A DNA stretch of 64,000 nt. Source: G963677445 sp963678275. Its GTDB lineage: Bacteria; Bacteroidota; Ignavibacteria; Ignavibacteriales; Melioribacteraceae. Each line of letters opens with the position of its first letter. The first letter of the stretch is position 1. Below the pieces are notes generated by a model that saw only the letters and a program-made list of their open reading frames with translations, made no database searches and was not told the origin of the DNA. The DNA lies in the NCBI GenBank assembly GCA_963678275.1, contig OY782765.1, positions 4,030,001-4,094,000 on the forward strand, in the 5' to 3' direction. The translations under genes were made by a program, and so were the position numbers. Below, one piece after another: positions 32,406 to 42,150 of the stretch.

Positions 32406-35400
32406 TCATACCGGTATTGTTACAAAAAATGTTGTGCCTTTATGGGGTTTGCTTTTAAACGAAATTGAACCATTCAACATTTCCACATTATTTTTTACTA
32501 TAGTTAATCCAAGTCCGCTGCCTGGAATATTTGAGACATCTCTGCCGCGATGAAAAGGTTCAAAAATATTCTTTTGTTCTTCAGCGGGTATTCCTCTTCC
32601 CATATCAGAAACTTCAAGTTTTAAGTGGCCATCGCGGTAATCCACAATTACATCTACTACTCCTCCATCCGGACTGAATTTTACCGCATTTGAAAGAAGA
32701 TTGGACAATATATGATTTATATGTCTTTCATCAAGCAAAAAGGTGTTTTTATTACATTTATAATGTAAGACAATTTCAACTCTTTCTCCTGCCTGGGCGA
32801 TATGCTGATCGAGCAAATCCATACATAAAACCTTAAGATCGGTTTTCTCTGGTTTCGGATCAAATTTACCTCTTTCCGCACGATTAAGAGTCAGCACATC
32901 TTCAAGCATTTTTGTCATATTATCGGCCGATTTTTCTATTCGTTTCACCTGGGAATAAAATTTCTCCTCAGGAATCTCTTTCCCGAAAATTTCAAGATAT
33001 TCGGCGGTGCTCATTATGGATGTCAGGGGAGTTCTGAATTCATGCGAGGCCATTGAAAGAAAATTACTCTTCATTTCACTAAGCTCTTTCTCCTTTATCA
33101 ATGCTTTTTTTGCGCTTATTTCGGCAAGCTTCGATTTTTCAGCTTCAATTTCGAGCTGTTTGTTTACGTTATTTAATTCATTGGTTCTCTCTTCGACCAG
33201 TCTCTCAAGGTTTTCCCGGTGGCGGGTCAGCTCCTCTTCAACTTTTTTCCTTTCGGTTATATCCTGAATAATGGTCGCGAATTGTCCTGTCTCAGGTTTA
33301 TATGCTACAACTTCAAAGTATTTATCCAGTTCCGCCGAAAAATTTTCATAAAATAAAGGTTTGCCTGTTGTTACCACTCTGCCATATTTTTCAATCCAGT
33401 ATTTTTCAGTTCCGGGTAAAATTTCAAGTACCGTTTTACCTGTAATTTCCTCTTTTTTAAGACCGGTCATTTTTTCGAACGCGGGATTTACTTCAATAAA
33501 ACGGTAGTCAACCGGATTTCCTTTATCATCACATATCATCTCGTGCAGCGCGAAACCGGCAAGCATCTGGGAAAATAACATTCTGTATTTTTTCTCACTT
33601 TCCCTGAGTTCCAGCTCAGCCTTCTTTTCCCTTGTTACGTCACTTATAATGCCTACTATGGTTCTGTTTTCTTTGATGAAACTTGCTTTTATGCTCAGGG
33701 TTTTTTCATAGTAATCCAGCTCAAAGCGGGGAATATCCTTACCGGAAAGTCCTCTGCTGATTATCTCAAGTATTCTGCCTATGTTTTTCTTCGAAATGAA
33801 TCTTTTTGCTATAGGCACAACATGATGAAAAATAATTTCCTCCCTGCCGATATTAAGCATCTCCAGAAGCTGCGGATTAACTTCCAGAATTTTTCCGCTG
33901 CTTGCCACATAAATTATCCCCTCTCCCGCCGATGATATTATCATGCGGAATTTTTCCTCACTTTGCAGGAGCGCCTTTTCCGATTCCTTTCGTTCGGTAA
34001 TATCCTCACCCGAGCTGAGTGTGCCAATAATATTACCATTTTCATCACGGAGTATTGTATTATGCCAGGCAATTATCTTCCTTCCTGAACTGACGTTAAT
34101 AAAATTCTCAACATATTCCACATTTTTAACCTCACCTTTCATCAGCTTTTGAAAAACAATTTTCACATCCTTCCTGACATTTCCCGGAAGAAAAATGTTA
34201 AACCAGTTTTTGCCTATAATCTCATCTTCATTTCTTTCAAGAATTTCACATCCCTTCCGGTTGACCAGTGAAATTATTCCATTCTTATCTATTACAAGAA
34301 ACATTACTGCTGCTACATCCAGATACTTCTGAGCCCTGTCTCTTTCCTTCAGCAATTCATATTCAGCTTTTTTACGCGCTGTTATGTCAACATGTGTTCC
34401 TATCATTCTGTAAGGTTTTCCATCTTTATCAAAGTAAGCGTTTCCCCGCGCGTGAATAAATACATAGTGACCATCTTTGTGTTTCATCCTGAATTCTGCT
34501 TCAAAACGATCCTTTTTTCCATTTATATAATCATTCAAAACTGATTTTGTTTTCATCACATCTTCGGGAACAGTTAATTCCTCCCAGACTGAAAACCTGT
34601 TTTTTAATTCATCCGCTTCATAACCAAGCATTTTTTTCCATGCGGGTGAATAATAAGTTTTATCAGTATTCATATTCCAGTCAAAAATGCCATCTGTAGA
34701 TGCTTCCATTGCCAGCTTGAACCTCTCCTCACTTTCCTTAAGCGCGTTCTCCATTATTTTTTGATCAGTAATATCCCTGTTGCTTATTCTGTTGCCGAGA
34801 TAATTACCCTCATCATCATGAATAGGCCTGCACTTGTGATGAATGGTTTTTATTTCCCCGGTTTTCGCGGTAATATGAAAAATGATTTCATCCGTTGTGT
34901 AAAGATTATCCGAATTACAGTAATTCCTTCGATGTTTAATAAATTCATGCTTGTCTTCATGATGAACAATGTTCAGTATTAAATCATCGGAATCAAAAAA
35001 ATCCTGCTGTGTATATCCCGTAATTGTTTCGCAGGAGGGGGAAATATATATTAATTCACCCCGCGGACCCTCCCAATATTCCCAATCATATGTAAAATCA
35101 ATCATGGTGCGAAACTTAAACTCGCTTTTCTGGAGAGCAATTTCTGTTTCTTTCTGGTCTTCCAGCAGGCTTAAAAGAATCTCTCTTGTATTTTCTGACT
35201 CACGCAGCTTTTCCTGCCGGCTTACAGATTCTTTTTTCCATAATTCACTGCTCTCCTTCTCTTTTGTAATATCAATCATAAATCCTGTCAGCTTAACAGG
35301 TAAATTATCCTCCCTTATAACAGCAAAGGAATTTTTTATCCACATCTTGGTATTATTTTCTTTTATCGATTCATATTCCAGCTCAAAATCTTTTAACATC

Positions 35401-36167
35401 TTTATATTATTTTCAATTTGCTTTTTTATGGCATTTCTCTGCCCGGCCGAAATCAGCATCAACATTGAATCTATATTCCTCCAATAGCTCAATGGATATC
35501 CGAACATCTGCTCAGCCTGGGGAGAAATATAATTGAATTTTAAAGTCAATATATCCATCTCCCATTGCACAGATGACGTCGATTCAACCAGCCTGCGGAA
35601 AAGCTTTTCCCTCTCTTTTATTATTTTCCCCGCTTCAATTTCTTTCTTTTTTGCAAGACCGGCATAACTGATAAATTTTGCGAGACTGGAAAGAAATTTT
35701 AATGATGAGCCGAATTGTTCTTCACTAAAAACGGGCACTTCTTTATAAGCCTTAATGTATTCCGATTCATTAAAACCGTACTTTTTTGCCTGCTCCCTGA
35801 AAAACTTTTCCATCTGTTCGGTTTTTTCTTCAAGAAAAACCTGCCCGACAAAAACATTCGCTATATGAATACCATCTATTATAAGTGGAGAGGATGCGTC
35901 AACGAGTCCCATAGGACATTTATAAACGGCGAATGTATTCCCTTTTTTTATGCTCTCCCTTAATTTGGTATCACTTTCTATGCACTGTTTTTCAACCTCC
36001 TTATTTTTCCTGTGAAACTCTGTGCATATTTTTTGCCATCCCGAACCGGTCAGTATCTTCCCATCCATGTCAATTATTGATGATGGAATTCCAGTTGAGT
36101 TATATAGATCATCTGTCAGCTTTTGCAGTTCGGTAAAGTCAATAAACTTATTAAATTCTTTATTCAT
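32406..36167 (-). CDS. PocR/multi-PAS sensor histidine kinase
   Basis: 1253 residues, no transmembrane segment or signal peptide, so a cytoplasmic sensor. Domains: PocR-type ligand-binding domain (about 5-185, with QKICTEFHRKNKEVEKQCIE and YKCPMGLVDASSPLII); six PAS domains (about 190-310, 345-475, 478-603, 605-735, 737-852, 855-975), several ending in the DITERK-type linker; coiled coil (about 975-1030); HisKA with His1042 in MASHEFRTPL; HATPase with the N box HINHILSNLLSNAVKFS and the G boxes DMGRGIP and GSGLGLTI. PocR domains bind small metabolites, often hydrocarbon-derived; the signal here is unknown. It forms an operon with the CheY-like gene. Confidence 0.92.
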   Translation of the reverse strand: MNKEFNKFIDFTELQKLTDDLYNSTGIPSSIIDMDGKILTGSGWQKICTEFHRKNKEVEKQCIESDTKLRESIKKGNTFAVYKCPMGLVDASSPLIIDGIHIANVFVGQVFLEEKTEQMEKFFREQAKKYGFNESEYIKAYKEVPVFSEEQFGSSLKFLSSLAKFISYAGLAKKKEIEAGKIIKEREKLFRRLVESTSSVQWEMDILTLKFNYISPQAEQMFGYPLSYWRNIDSMLMLISAGQRNAIKKQIENNIKMLKDFELEYESIKENNTKMWIKNSFAVIREDNLPVKLTGFMIDITKEKESSELWKKESVSRQEKLRESENTREILLSLLEDQKETEIALQKSEFKFRTMIDFTYDWEYWEGPRGELIYISPSCETITGYTQQDFFDSDDLILNIVHHEDKHEFIKHRRNYCNSDNLYTTDEIIFHITAKTGEIKTIHHKCRPIHDDEGNYLGNRISNRDITDQKIMENALKESEERFKLAMEASTDGIFDWNMNTDKTYYSPAWKKMLGYEADELKNRFSVWEELTVPEDVMKTKSVLNDYINGKKDRFEAEFRMKHKDGHYVFIHARGNAYFDKDGKPYRMIGTHVDITARKKAEYELLKERDRAQKYLDVAAVMFLVIDKNGIISLVNRKGCEILERNEDEIIGKNWFNIFLPGNVRKDVKIVFQKLMKGEVKNVEYVENFINVSSGRKIIAWHNTILRDENGNIIGTLSSGEDITERKESEKALLQSEEKFRMIISSAGEGIIYVASSGKILEVNPQLLEMLNIGREEIIFHHVVPIAKRFISKKNIGRILEIISRGLSGKDIPRFELDYYEKTLSIKASFIKENRTIVGIISDVTREKKAELELRESEKKYRMLFSQMLAGFALHEMICDDKGNPVDYRFIEVNPAFEKMTGLKKEEITGKTVLEILPGTEKYWIEKYGRVVTTGKPLFYENFSAELDKYFEVVAYKPETGQFATIIQDITERKKVEEELTRHRENLERLVEERTNELNNVNKQLEIEAEKSKLAEISAKKALIKEKELSEMKSNFLSMASHEFRTPLTSIMSTAEYLEIFGKEIPEEKFYSQVKRIEKSADNMTKMLEDVLTLNRAERGKFDPKPEKTDLKVLCMDLLDQHIAQAGERVEIVLHYKCNKNTFLLDERHINHILSNLLSNAVKFSPDGGVVDVIVDYRDGHLKLEVSDMGRGIPAEEQKNIFEPFHRGRDVSNIPGSGLGLTIVKNNVEMLNGSISFKSKPHKGTTFFVTIPV

Positions 36168-36607
36168 CTCAATTAGTCGTATAATTATTTTATTCAGATA
36201 TGCTGTTGAATTTTATAGGTTTGCCAGGCTTTTTCAGGTTCTCATATCTCATTTTCAATATCCTGTGAAAAATCAGATAAAATAATTATAATAAGATAAG
36301 CTAATCTTATTGTGATTGTGGCTTATTATTTCGAAGCGTTTCCTGAATATTTCCATAACATTCAATATCTAACGAATATTTGTTTAGTTTGTTTTAGTAT
36401 ATCGAAATTATTGAAGCCTGCAGATTTGCCGATTACGGGCTAAAAGTGAATATAACAAGGATAATCTTCATTATCAACTAAATAGTTCAAACAATTATTC
36501 TTCGTGACACATTAGCATAAAGATATTATTCATCACACCTGAAAAATGTTTAAATTTCGATAATGGAAATAAGGAACCAGATTTTGGTACATCAATAAGG
36601 AGTAAAA
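36168..36607. other. Divergent promoter region
   Basis: 440 AT-rich bases between the sensor kinase (minus) and bacterioferritin (plus) genes. It should hold both promoters; no specific operator is recognised. Confidence 0.45.
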
Positions 36608-37105
36608 ATGCACAAAAAAAGTATTGAGCTATTAAACAAAGCTGTTGCCGATGAACTTAGCGCGGTTCATCAGTATATGTATTTTCATTTTCATTGTGAT
36701 GATCAGGGTTTTGACCTTTTGGCGATGTTATTTAAAAGAACCGCCATTGATGAAATGCTTCACATCGAAAAACTTGCCGAAAGAATTCTCTTCCTGAAAG
36801 GTGAAGTGGAGTTGACCGCCTCGGAAGAAGTAAAAAAAATTCATGATGTTAAAGATATGCTTGAGATGGCAGCGAAAATGGAAGAAAGCAGCGCCCATGA
36901 TTATAACATCTGGGCTAATGAATGCGCTACAAATGCCGATTCGGTTTCAAAGAAACTTTTTGAAGAACTTGTTATAGATGAAGAACGCCACTATGACCAG
37001 TATGATACCGAGCTTGACAACCTTTCAAGATTCGGCAAAGATTATCTTGCTCTGCAGTCAATTGAAAGAAGTAAGAACCGCGCCGCCGGCATGCCGATGG
37101 ACTGA
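36608..37105 (+). CDS. Bacterioferritin-like iron storage protein
   Basis: 165 residues forming a four-helix ferritin bundle. Diiron ligands are visible: Glu16 (ADELSAVHQY), the ExxH pair Glu49/His52 (IDEMLHIEKL), a Glu in KMEESSAHDY and the second ExxH in IDEERHYDQY. It stores iron and detoxifies oxidants in the cytoplasm. The length fits bacterioferritin (about 155-165). A strong AAGGAG lies before the ATG. Monocistronic. Confidence 0.9.
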   Translation: MHKKSIELLNKAVADELSAVHQYMYFHFHCDDQGFDLLAMLFKRTAIDEMLHIEKLAERILFLKGEVELTASEEVKKIHDVKDMLEMAAKMEESSAHDYNIWANECATNADSVSKKLFEELVIDEERHYDQYDTELDNLSRFGKDYLALQSIERSKNRAAGMPMD

Positions 37106-37277
37106 TTTAATTAATGAGAGCCGCTCTGATAGGGCTCTCTCTTTAATCTGTCAACTCATTTTCAGCTATTTCGTTGAAACATAACCATTTTGGTTTATCA
37201 ATTAATTCAGTATTTATATTATAATTTTGTTGCAACTCACCGGGAATATTTTATGAGTATGAAATTGTGGATAACTT

Positions 37278-38021
37278 GTGAATAACTTTTTAAACAAAAA
37301 AGTATTTAATATTCCAAACCGGATTTACCGTCGGTTTCCGGCCGCGACAAGAGGTATAATTAAGCTGCTGCATTTTCTCTATCCCAACAGTGTCAGCTAT
37401 AATGAATTTATATGGAGCAGATATGACTGGTCAGAAAAAGGTGAGGAGTGGTCGAACAACCCGGAGTGGAAGAAGTCTTTTATTGAATATATTTTAAAGC
37501 CGTTCATCGGGCGTCAAAATTCTGTTCTCGAAATAGGTCCCGGCGCCGGAAGATGGTCTGAAATTATACTTCCCCTGTCATCACACCTAACGCTGGTTGA
37601 TATAGCTCCAGTATGCATAAATATGTGTAAAGAGAAATTCGGTTCAGGAGAGAAGATAAGTTATCTTGTTAATAATGGTTCCGATTTGAATGATGTGCCC
37701 GATAATTCCATAGAACGGGTATGGTCGTGGGCAGTTTTTGTTCACCTTGAAAGCAATGTTGCCGAGGCCTACCTGAAAGAGTTTTTCAGAGTAATGAAAC
37801 CGGGTGGAAAAGCGCTGCTCCAGCATTCAAAATATGGTGTTAATATCGGCTGGAGAAGTGACCTGACAAAAGAAAAAATGCTGAATTTATGCCAAAAACA
37901 TGGTTTTTATGTAGAAAAACAATTTAATACATGGGATAATGGAAGACAGCATATATGGCCTTCACTGCCACCTGATTCAGATCCTGACATCATAACAATA
38001 TTCAGTAAGCCGGAGAAATAA
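37278..38021 (+). CDS. Class I SAM-dependent methyltransferase
   Basis: 247 residues. SAM motif I is VLEIGPGAGRWSEIILPL near residue 83, the acidic strand-2 end is LVDIAP, and the post-motif strand is FFRVMKPGGKALLQHS. The first 60 residues are basic and helical. The substrate is unknown. The start is uncertain: GTG at 37278 has no clear ribosome site. Its stop codon is followed immediately by the ATG of the cupin gene, and the DJ-1 gene overlaps that, so the three form an operon. Confidence 0.85.
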   Translation: MNNFLNKKVFNIPNRIYRRFPAATRGIIKLLHFLYPNSVSYNEFIWSRYDWSEKGEEWSNNPEWKKSFIEYILKPFIGRQNSVLEIGPGAGRWSEIILPLSSHLTLVDIAPVCINMCKEKFGSGEKISYLVNNGSDLNDVPDNSIERVWSWAVFVHLESNVAEAYLKEFFRVMKPGGKALLQHSKYGVNIGWRSDLTKEKMLNLCQKHGFYVEKQFNTWDNGRQHIWPSLPPDSDPDIITIFSKPEK

Positions 38022-38363
38022 ATGAACATTTTTCCCGAATTTATTCAGTCCCTGCCCGAAGCGGATATACCTTTGGAAGGATGCCGGGCGTGGCTTTCCG
38101 AAAATAAAACTCATCAGATTCTTTTTATGATTTTTGAGAAGGATGTTATTCTTCCGGAACACAGCCATGAAGCCCAGGCTGGATTTGTAATTGAGGGCAA
38201 AATTGAGATGGTGATAAACGATGAAAAATTTACATTCAAAAAAGGGGATAGATACTCCATTGAGGCAGGGGTGAAACACTCCGCAAAAATATTTGCTGGT
38301 TATGCCGATATAACATATTTTAACCAGCCGGGACGTTATAAAACCAGGGAGAATAATTTATGA
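38022..38363 (+). CDS. Cupin-domain protein
   Basis: 113 residues, a single cupin barrel. Motif 1 is LPEHSHEAQAGFVIEGKIEM (two His and a Glu near residues 48-57) and motif 2 is YSIEAGVKHSAKIFAGYADI with the third His. It probably binds a divalent metal; function unknown. Starts directly at the end of the methyltransferase gene and overlaps the DJ-1 gene by 4 nt. Confidence 0.88.
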   Translation: MNIFPEFIQSLPEADIPLEGCRAWLSENKTHQILFMIFEKDVILPEHSHEAQAGFVIEGKIEMVINDEKFTFKKGDRYSIEAGVKHSAKIFAGYADITYFNQPGRYKTRENNL

Positions 38364-38941
38364 AAAAAGTACTTTTGTTATTGAATAAAGGGGTGGAAAT
38401 ATTTGAAGCCGCGGCCTATTTTGATGTGATGGGCTGGGCTGATGAATATGGAAACACAAAAATTGAACTCCGGACCGCAGCCCTTTCAAAAGAGGTTATA
38501 TGCACTTTTAGGCTTCGCGTAAATGTGGATAACTTGCTCCGCGATATTAATCCTGATGATTTTGACGCGCTGGCAGTGCCGGGCGGGTTTGAAGAATATG
38601 GTTTTTATGAAACAGCATTCGCGGATGAAGTATCCTCTGTAATAAGGGAATTCCGCGATGCCGGAAAACCGGTCTCATCCATCTGCGTTGGCGCTCTGCC
38701 CCTTGCCAAATCGGGAATTTTATCCGGAAAGGCCGCGACAACTTACGCCAAACTGGGAGGATTCAGAAGAAAACAACTGGCATCACTCGGGGCCGATGTC
38801 CGCGATACCCTGCTCGTTTCCGAAAATGGCATTACCACTTCAACAGGTCCCGCGACCGCCGCCGATGTCGCTCTTAAGCTGCTCGAAGATCTGACAGATA
38901 AAAAAAATGCCGATTACATACGAGATCTTATGGGATTCTGA
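38360..38941 (+). CDS. DJ-1/PfpI family protein
   Basis: 193 residues of the class I glutamine amidotransferase-like fold. The nucleophile elbow is SSICVGALPLAKSG (Cys near residue 112), with an acidic residue in KGVEIFEAAAYFD (Glu near residue 16) and ending TGPATAADVALKLLE. Members act as glyoxalase III, deglycase or chaperones. It overlaps the cupin gene by ATGA, so the two are translationally coupled. Confidence 0.9.
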   Translation: MKKVLLLLNKGVEIFEAAAYFDVMGWADEYGNTKIELRTAALSKEVICTFRLRVNVDNLLRDINPDDFDALAVPGGFEEYGFYETAFADEVSSVIREFRDAGKPVSSICVGALPLAKSGILSGKAATTYAKLGGFRRKQLASLGADVRDTLLVSENGITTSTGPATAADVALKLLEDLTDKKNADYIRDLMGF

Positions 38942-38950
38942 TAGCCGGGT

Positions 38951-39436
38951 TTATTCAGTAGCGAAGGAAAAGTGCTGCTGGACAATAACCCATTTACCAT
39001 CTCGTTTTTCCAGCACACCTGTCCAGCGTGCGTTTTCCCAGTTGGCCGGTTCTCCTTTATAACTGTTTATGTCATAAAGCCGGCAGTAATACCAGGCCGT
39101 TTTTCCCGATTCCGACAAGGTGATTTTCAAATCCTTCAGTTCATGCCTTACATATACAAAATCGGGATTTCTGAAAATATCGGCATTTTTTACAAATGTA
39201 TCGTATCCTCTTATTACACGGTCGGTCGGATGAACGCTTATATAATTTGAGTCTTTCGCAACTATGCTGAAAAGCCGGTCAAAATCCTTGTCTTTAAACC
39301 AGCCTATGCAGTCGCTTACTGTTTCGGCAATGATCTCTTTTTCTTTTGCGATATCAGGTTTGGTTTCTTTGATATCGCAGGATAAAAATGATAAAACAAT
39401 AAATATAAACGAGGCAATAATTTTAAAATTATTCAT
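38951..39436 (-). CDS. NTF2-like (SnoaL/DUF4440) lipoprotein
   Basis: 161 residues. Signal peptide with lipobox FLSC (Cys20). The mature part is one NTF2-like cone: EKEIIAETVSDCIGWFKDKD, the strand NYISVHPTDRVIRGYDTF, and ARWTGVLEKRDGKWVIVQQHFSF at the end, the usual SnoaL/DUF4440 finish. Probably periplasmic, anchored to a membrane; role unknown. GGGAAG lies before the ATG. Convergent with the DJ-1 gene nine bases away. Confidence 0.85.
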   Translation of the reverse strand: MNNFKIIASFIFIVLSFLSCDIKETKPDIAKEKEIIAETVSDCIGWFKDKDFDRLFSIVAKDSNYISVHPTDRVIRGYDTFVKNADIFRNPDFVYVRHELKDLKITLSESGKTAWYYCRLYDINSYKGEPANWENARWTGVLEKRDGKWVIVQQHFSFATE

Positions 39437-39569
39437 GATCTTCCCGGTTAATTAAGAAAATTCCATTTACAATTTAGATGTGACAAATGAAGATTTTACC
39501 CGGAAAATCTGTGGAACGCATAATGGATAGTTAAAACGTTAATATCTCAGGTGAATTATTTTGCCTGCG

Positions 39570-40787
39570 TCAATTATTTCTCTTTCTGATTACCGGATTT
39601 ATTAAATAACGCGTAATAAAGGGTGCGGCTATTCCGCCGGCAAAGGGGAGCAGCAGAATTTTCATCATAGTCTGGTGACGCGGAAGTGAGAACACAATTG
39701 TCGCCGATAAAGTGAGGACAAAAAGGAGGAAATAGATGTTTCGGAATTTATCCTCGCTATAAAACTTAATCAGTCCCGCAACAGAAAAAAGCAATATCAA
39801 AACCCAGGGAAAGAGATAAAGAACATTATATGACCTGGGATCGTCGGGATTAAAAAGCCAGTAATTGAAAATTTTTTTAACATAATTGGTCAGAACCATA
39901 ATTTGTTCCGTCTGGTATGTTTTTACTGTAGCTTCAAGGAATTTTTCATTACAGTGAATTTCATAATTGTTATCCCGCGGAACTCCGTAATGAACACTGT
40001 CTACCCCCTCGTATGAGGTGTTTTGCCCGATAAGCAGATGTGTCCCCCGGTAAAGATTATATCCGGCGTTTGTAGTTAACGGCACAATTTCATCAAAGAC
40101 AATATAATTCCTGATACTCCATGGCAGAAGAAGACAAAGAACAACCGCTGTCAAAATTGCCGATTTTTTAAGCTGTCTGCTGTAAATTCCCCAGGCGATA
40201 ACCATCGAAACAAATAACGCTATCTCAGTGCGGATAAATATAGCAATGGTTATCAGAATCGATGTAAATATCGTTTGTTTAGTGTTCTCATCCTGGTCAA
40301 GTCTGTTGAGAATAAAAAATATCAGGAAATGAAAAAGAACAGTTGGCGTAAAGGTGGCGGAAGCATAGATGAATTCGGGGGTAAGCAAATATATAGTAGC
40401 TGCCCCAAACGCTCCCTCTTCTGATATTTTTTTCTGAGTAAAATTAAACAACTGGCAGGCCGCCGCGGCTGAAATAAATGTCTGGATAAGAAGAATCAGC
40501 AAATTCCTGAAAATAAGCGATTTAAGCAGCATGAAAGGAGTAAGGAAAAACACATATCCGGGAGGCATATAAGCCGAAGGGAATGGGGTTTTATCCTCCT
40601 GGTATTTATGCCTTAAAAGGTCATCTTGAAAATAATAGAGAGAATAACCCCTGCCGTTTACGATGTTTTTCGCTGTGGCTCCATATTCCCAGTAATAATC
40701 GTTCTTCAGATCACTGAAAAGCAGAACAAATATAATCCGAAATACCACCCCGGCGGCCAGGATATACCAGAAATGTTTCCACCGCAT
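39570..40787 (-). CDS. Glycosyltransferase family 39-like membrane protein
   Basis: 405 residues with about ten transmembrane helices. The N-terminus resembles ArnT/PMT-type enzymes that use polyprenyl-phosphate sugars: first helix WYILAAGVVFRIIFVLLF, then DYYWEYGATAKNIVNGRGYS with an acidic residue in the first periplasmic loop, and TPFPSAYMPPGYVFFLTPFM. The acceptor is unknown. It follows the Zn-ribbon methyltransferase gene by 11 bases, suggesting an operon for glycan or lipid modification. Confidence 0.85.
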   Translation of the reverse strand: MRWKHFWYILAAGVVFRIIFVLLFSDLKNDYYWEYGATAKNIVNGRGYSLYYFQDDLLRHKYQEDKTPFPSAYMPPGYVFFLTPFMLLKSLIFRNLLILLIQTFISAAAACQLFNFTQKKISEEGAFGAATIYLLTPEFIYASATFTPTVLFHFLIFFILNRLDQDENTKQTIFTSILITIAIFIRTEIALFVSMVIAWGIYSRQLKKSAILTAVVLCLLLPWSIRNYIVFDEIVPLTTNAGYNLYRGTHLLIGQNTSYEGVDSVHYGVPRDNNYEIHCNEKFLEATVKTYQTEQIMVLTNYVKKIFNYWLFNPDDPRSYNVLYLFPWVLILLFSVAGLIKFYSEDKFRNIYFLLFVLTLSATIVFSLPRHQTMMKILLLPFAGGIAAPFITRYLINPVIRKRNN

Positions 40788-40798
40788 TTTAATACATC

Positions 40799-41722
40799 TT
40801 ATTTTTTTTTGAGATAAACAGCATAATAAACATCCCGTTTAAGCAAAAGTCCGACTATTTCTACCGGGAAAAGGAACAGAAGTGAAATAAAAAAGGATTT
40901 TGTAAAGGGAGGAAAACTGAGAAATTCACATTTCCTGCCGAAATTAATTATCAACTCCTCCTCTAAACCGGAATTTTGTACAATTCTTTTGATTGATTTT
41001 TTATTAAACCCGATAACATGGTAGGGTGAATCGAAAGGTTTAATCTTTACCGATATATCTTTTCGCCCCGAAAATCTGTAAGCGAGTTTTTTTACATCAT
41101 TGAAGAGAGAATCTTCATTCGGCACCCCGATATATACTATCCCCCCCGGTTTAAGTATTCTTTTAATCTCCCGCAAGTGTTCCAATGGGTTGAGAACATG
41201 CTCAAGAACGGAATCAAAATAGATGAAATCGAAGCTGTTTTCCGGCAGGGCCAGGTCAATAAGTCTGCCGAGAAAAAATTTCACATCACTGGTTTTTGCT
41301 GTTTCAATGCGGTGATCTGTAATATCAATGGCGGTTACATTCCATCCCCTTTTAAGAGCTTCCATAATTCCCAGCCCTTCACCGGCGCCAACATCAAGGT
41401 AATCAATTTTTTCTTTCTTTAGTATTTTTATTCCCCGGTCAAATTTTTCCGCGACCTCTTCCACTCTCTTTTTTTTCAGCCATCCGGTCGGTTCGGAAAA
41501 ATAACCAACTTTGTAAATATCCTCCCACTCCTTATCGCTGAAATTTATTCCCGGTGATACGTAATATAGTGAACAGTCATCACACTGCACTACATAATAA
41601 TCCTCCCTGATATACTTTTTTACATTTGCACCTGGTAACGGCTTTCCGATTACTTTGAACTTATTACTGCCGCAGCATGGGCATAAAGCCCCTTTTGTAT
41701 TAATCATATTTCCCGATATCAA
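40799..41722 (-). CDS. Methyltransferase with N-terminal zinc ribbon
   Basis: 307 residues. An N-terminal CPCCGSNKF ... VQCDDCSLYYVSP zinc ribbon (about 14-57) is followed by a class I methyltransferase domain: YLDVGAGEGLGIMEALKRGW, AIDITD, IYFDSVLEHVLNPLEHLREI and KRILKPGGIVYIGVPNEDSL. The C-terminus has one hydrophobic stretch (FFISLLFLFPVEIVGLLL) that could dock to the membrane. This architecture is common in O-antigen and capsule loci. The start is TTG 41722 or ATG 41707. First gene of the pair with the GT39-like gene. Confidence 0.87.
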   Translation of the reverse strand: MISGNMINTKGALCPCCGSNKFKVIGKPLPGANVKKYIREDYYVVQCDDCSLYYVSPGINFSDKEWEDIYKVGYFSEPTGWLKKKRVEEVAEKFDRGIKILKKEKIDYLDVGAGEGLGIMEALKRGWNVTAIDITDHRIETAKTSDVKFFLGRLIDLALPENSFDFIYFDSVLEHVLNPLEHLREIKRILKPGGIVYIGVPNEDSLFNDVKKLAYRFSGRKDISVKIKPFDSPYHVIGFNKKSIKRIVQNSGLEEELIINFGRKCEFLSFPPFTKSFFISLLFLFPVEIVGLLLKRDVYYAVYLKKK

Positions 41723-41828
41723 TTCATTATTAACATTTGCAAAACTAATAAAATCTTTTCTTTTCCCGTACAGATAAAATTTACCTTGAAGTTAAGCCAT
41801 CCCGGACTCGCTCAATATAGTAGCTTAT

Positions 41829-41847
41829 AAACGATATATTATCGTTT
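41829..41847. promoter_or_regulatory. 19-bp palindromic operator upstream of the XRE gene
   Basis: Perfect inverted repeat AAACGATA-TAT-TATCGTTT, about 80 bases before the regulator start, within an AT-rich promoter region. The size and symmetry fit a dimeric XRE repressor site, so autoregulation is likely but not proven. Confidence 0.6.
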
Positions 41848-41928
41848 AGTATATACAATTTGTAAAGTATGCTTGACTTTTTGACTTTTCTTTATTATTA
41901 TTGTTTGCGCTTAAACAGGAGAAGTATT

Positions 41929-42150
41929 ATGAAAAACAAAATAAGAGTATTCAGGGCTGAAAGAGAAATAACGCAGGAAGAGTTAGCCAATTCGGTAGGC
42001 TTAAGCAGGCAGACTATTAACTCTATCGAAAAGGGGAAATTTATTCCTTCCGTGATTACAGCCTGGAAAATAGCAAAATATTTTGAAGCCCCGATCGAAG
42101 AAGTATTCAAATTCGAAGATGAAGAAATAATAAAAAAGGAGCTGTCATGA
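41929..42150 (+). CDS. XRE-family transcriptional regulator
   Basis: 73 residues from ATG 41929, which has AGGAG eight bases upstream; a longer frame to 41869 would begin inside the promoter. The helix-turn-helix is complete: REITQEELANSVGLSRQTIN, SIEKGKFIPSVITAWKIAKY and FEAPIEEVFKFED, typical of the short YozG-like regulators. It overlaps the following membrane protein gene by 4 nt, a common pairing in which the regulator controls the membrane partner. Confidence 0.9.
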   Translation: MKNKIRVFRAEREITQEELANSVGLSRQTINSIEKGKFIPSVITAWKIAKYFEAPIEEVFKFEDEEIIKKELS

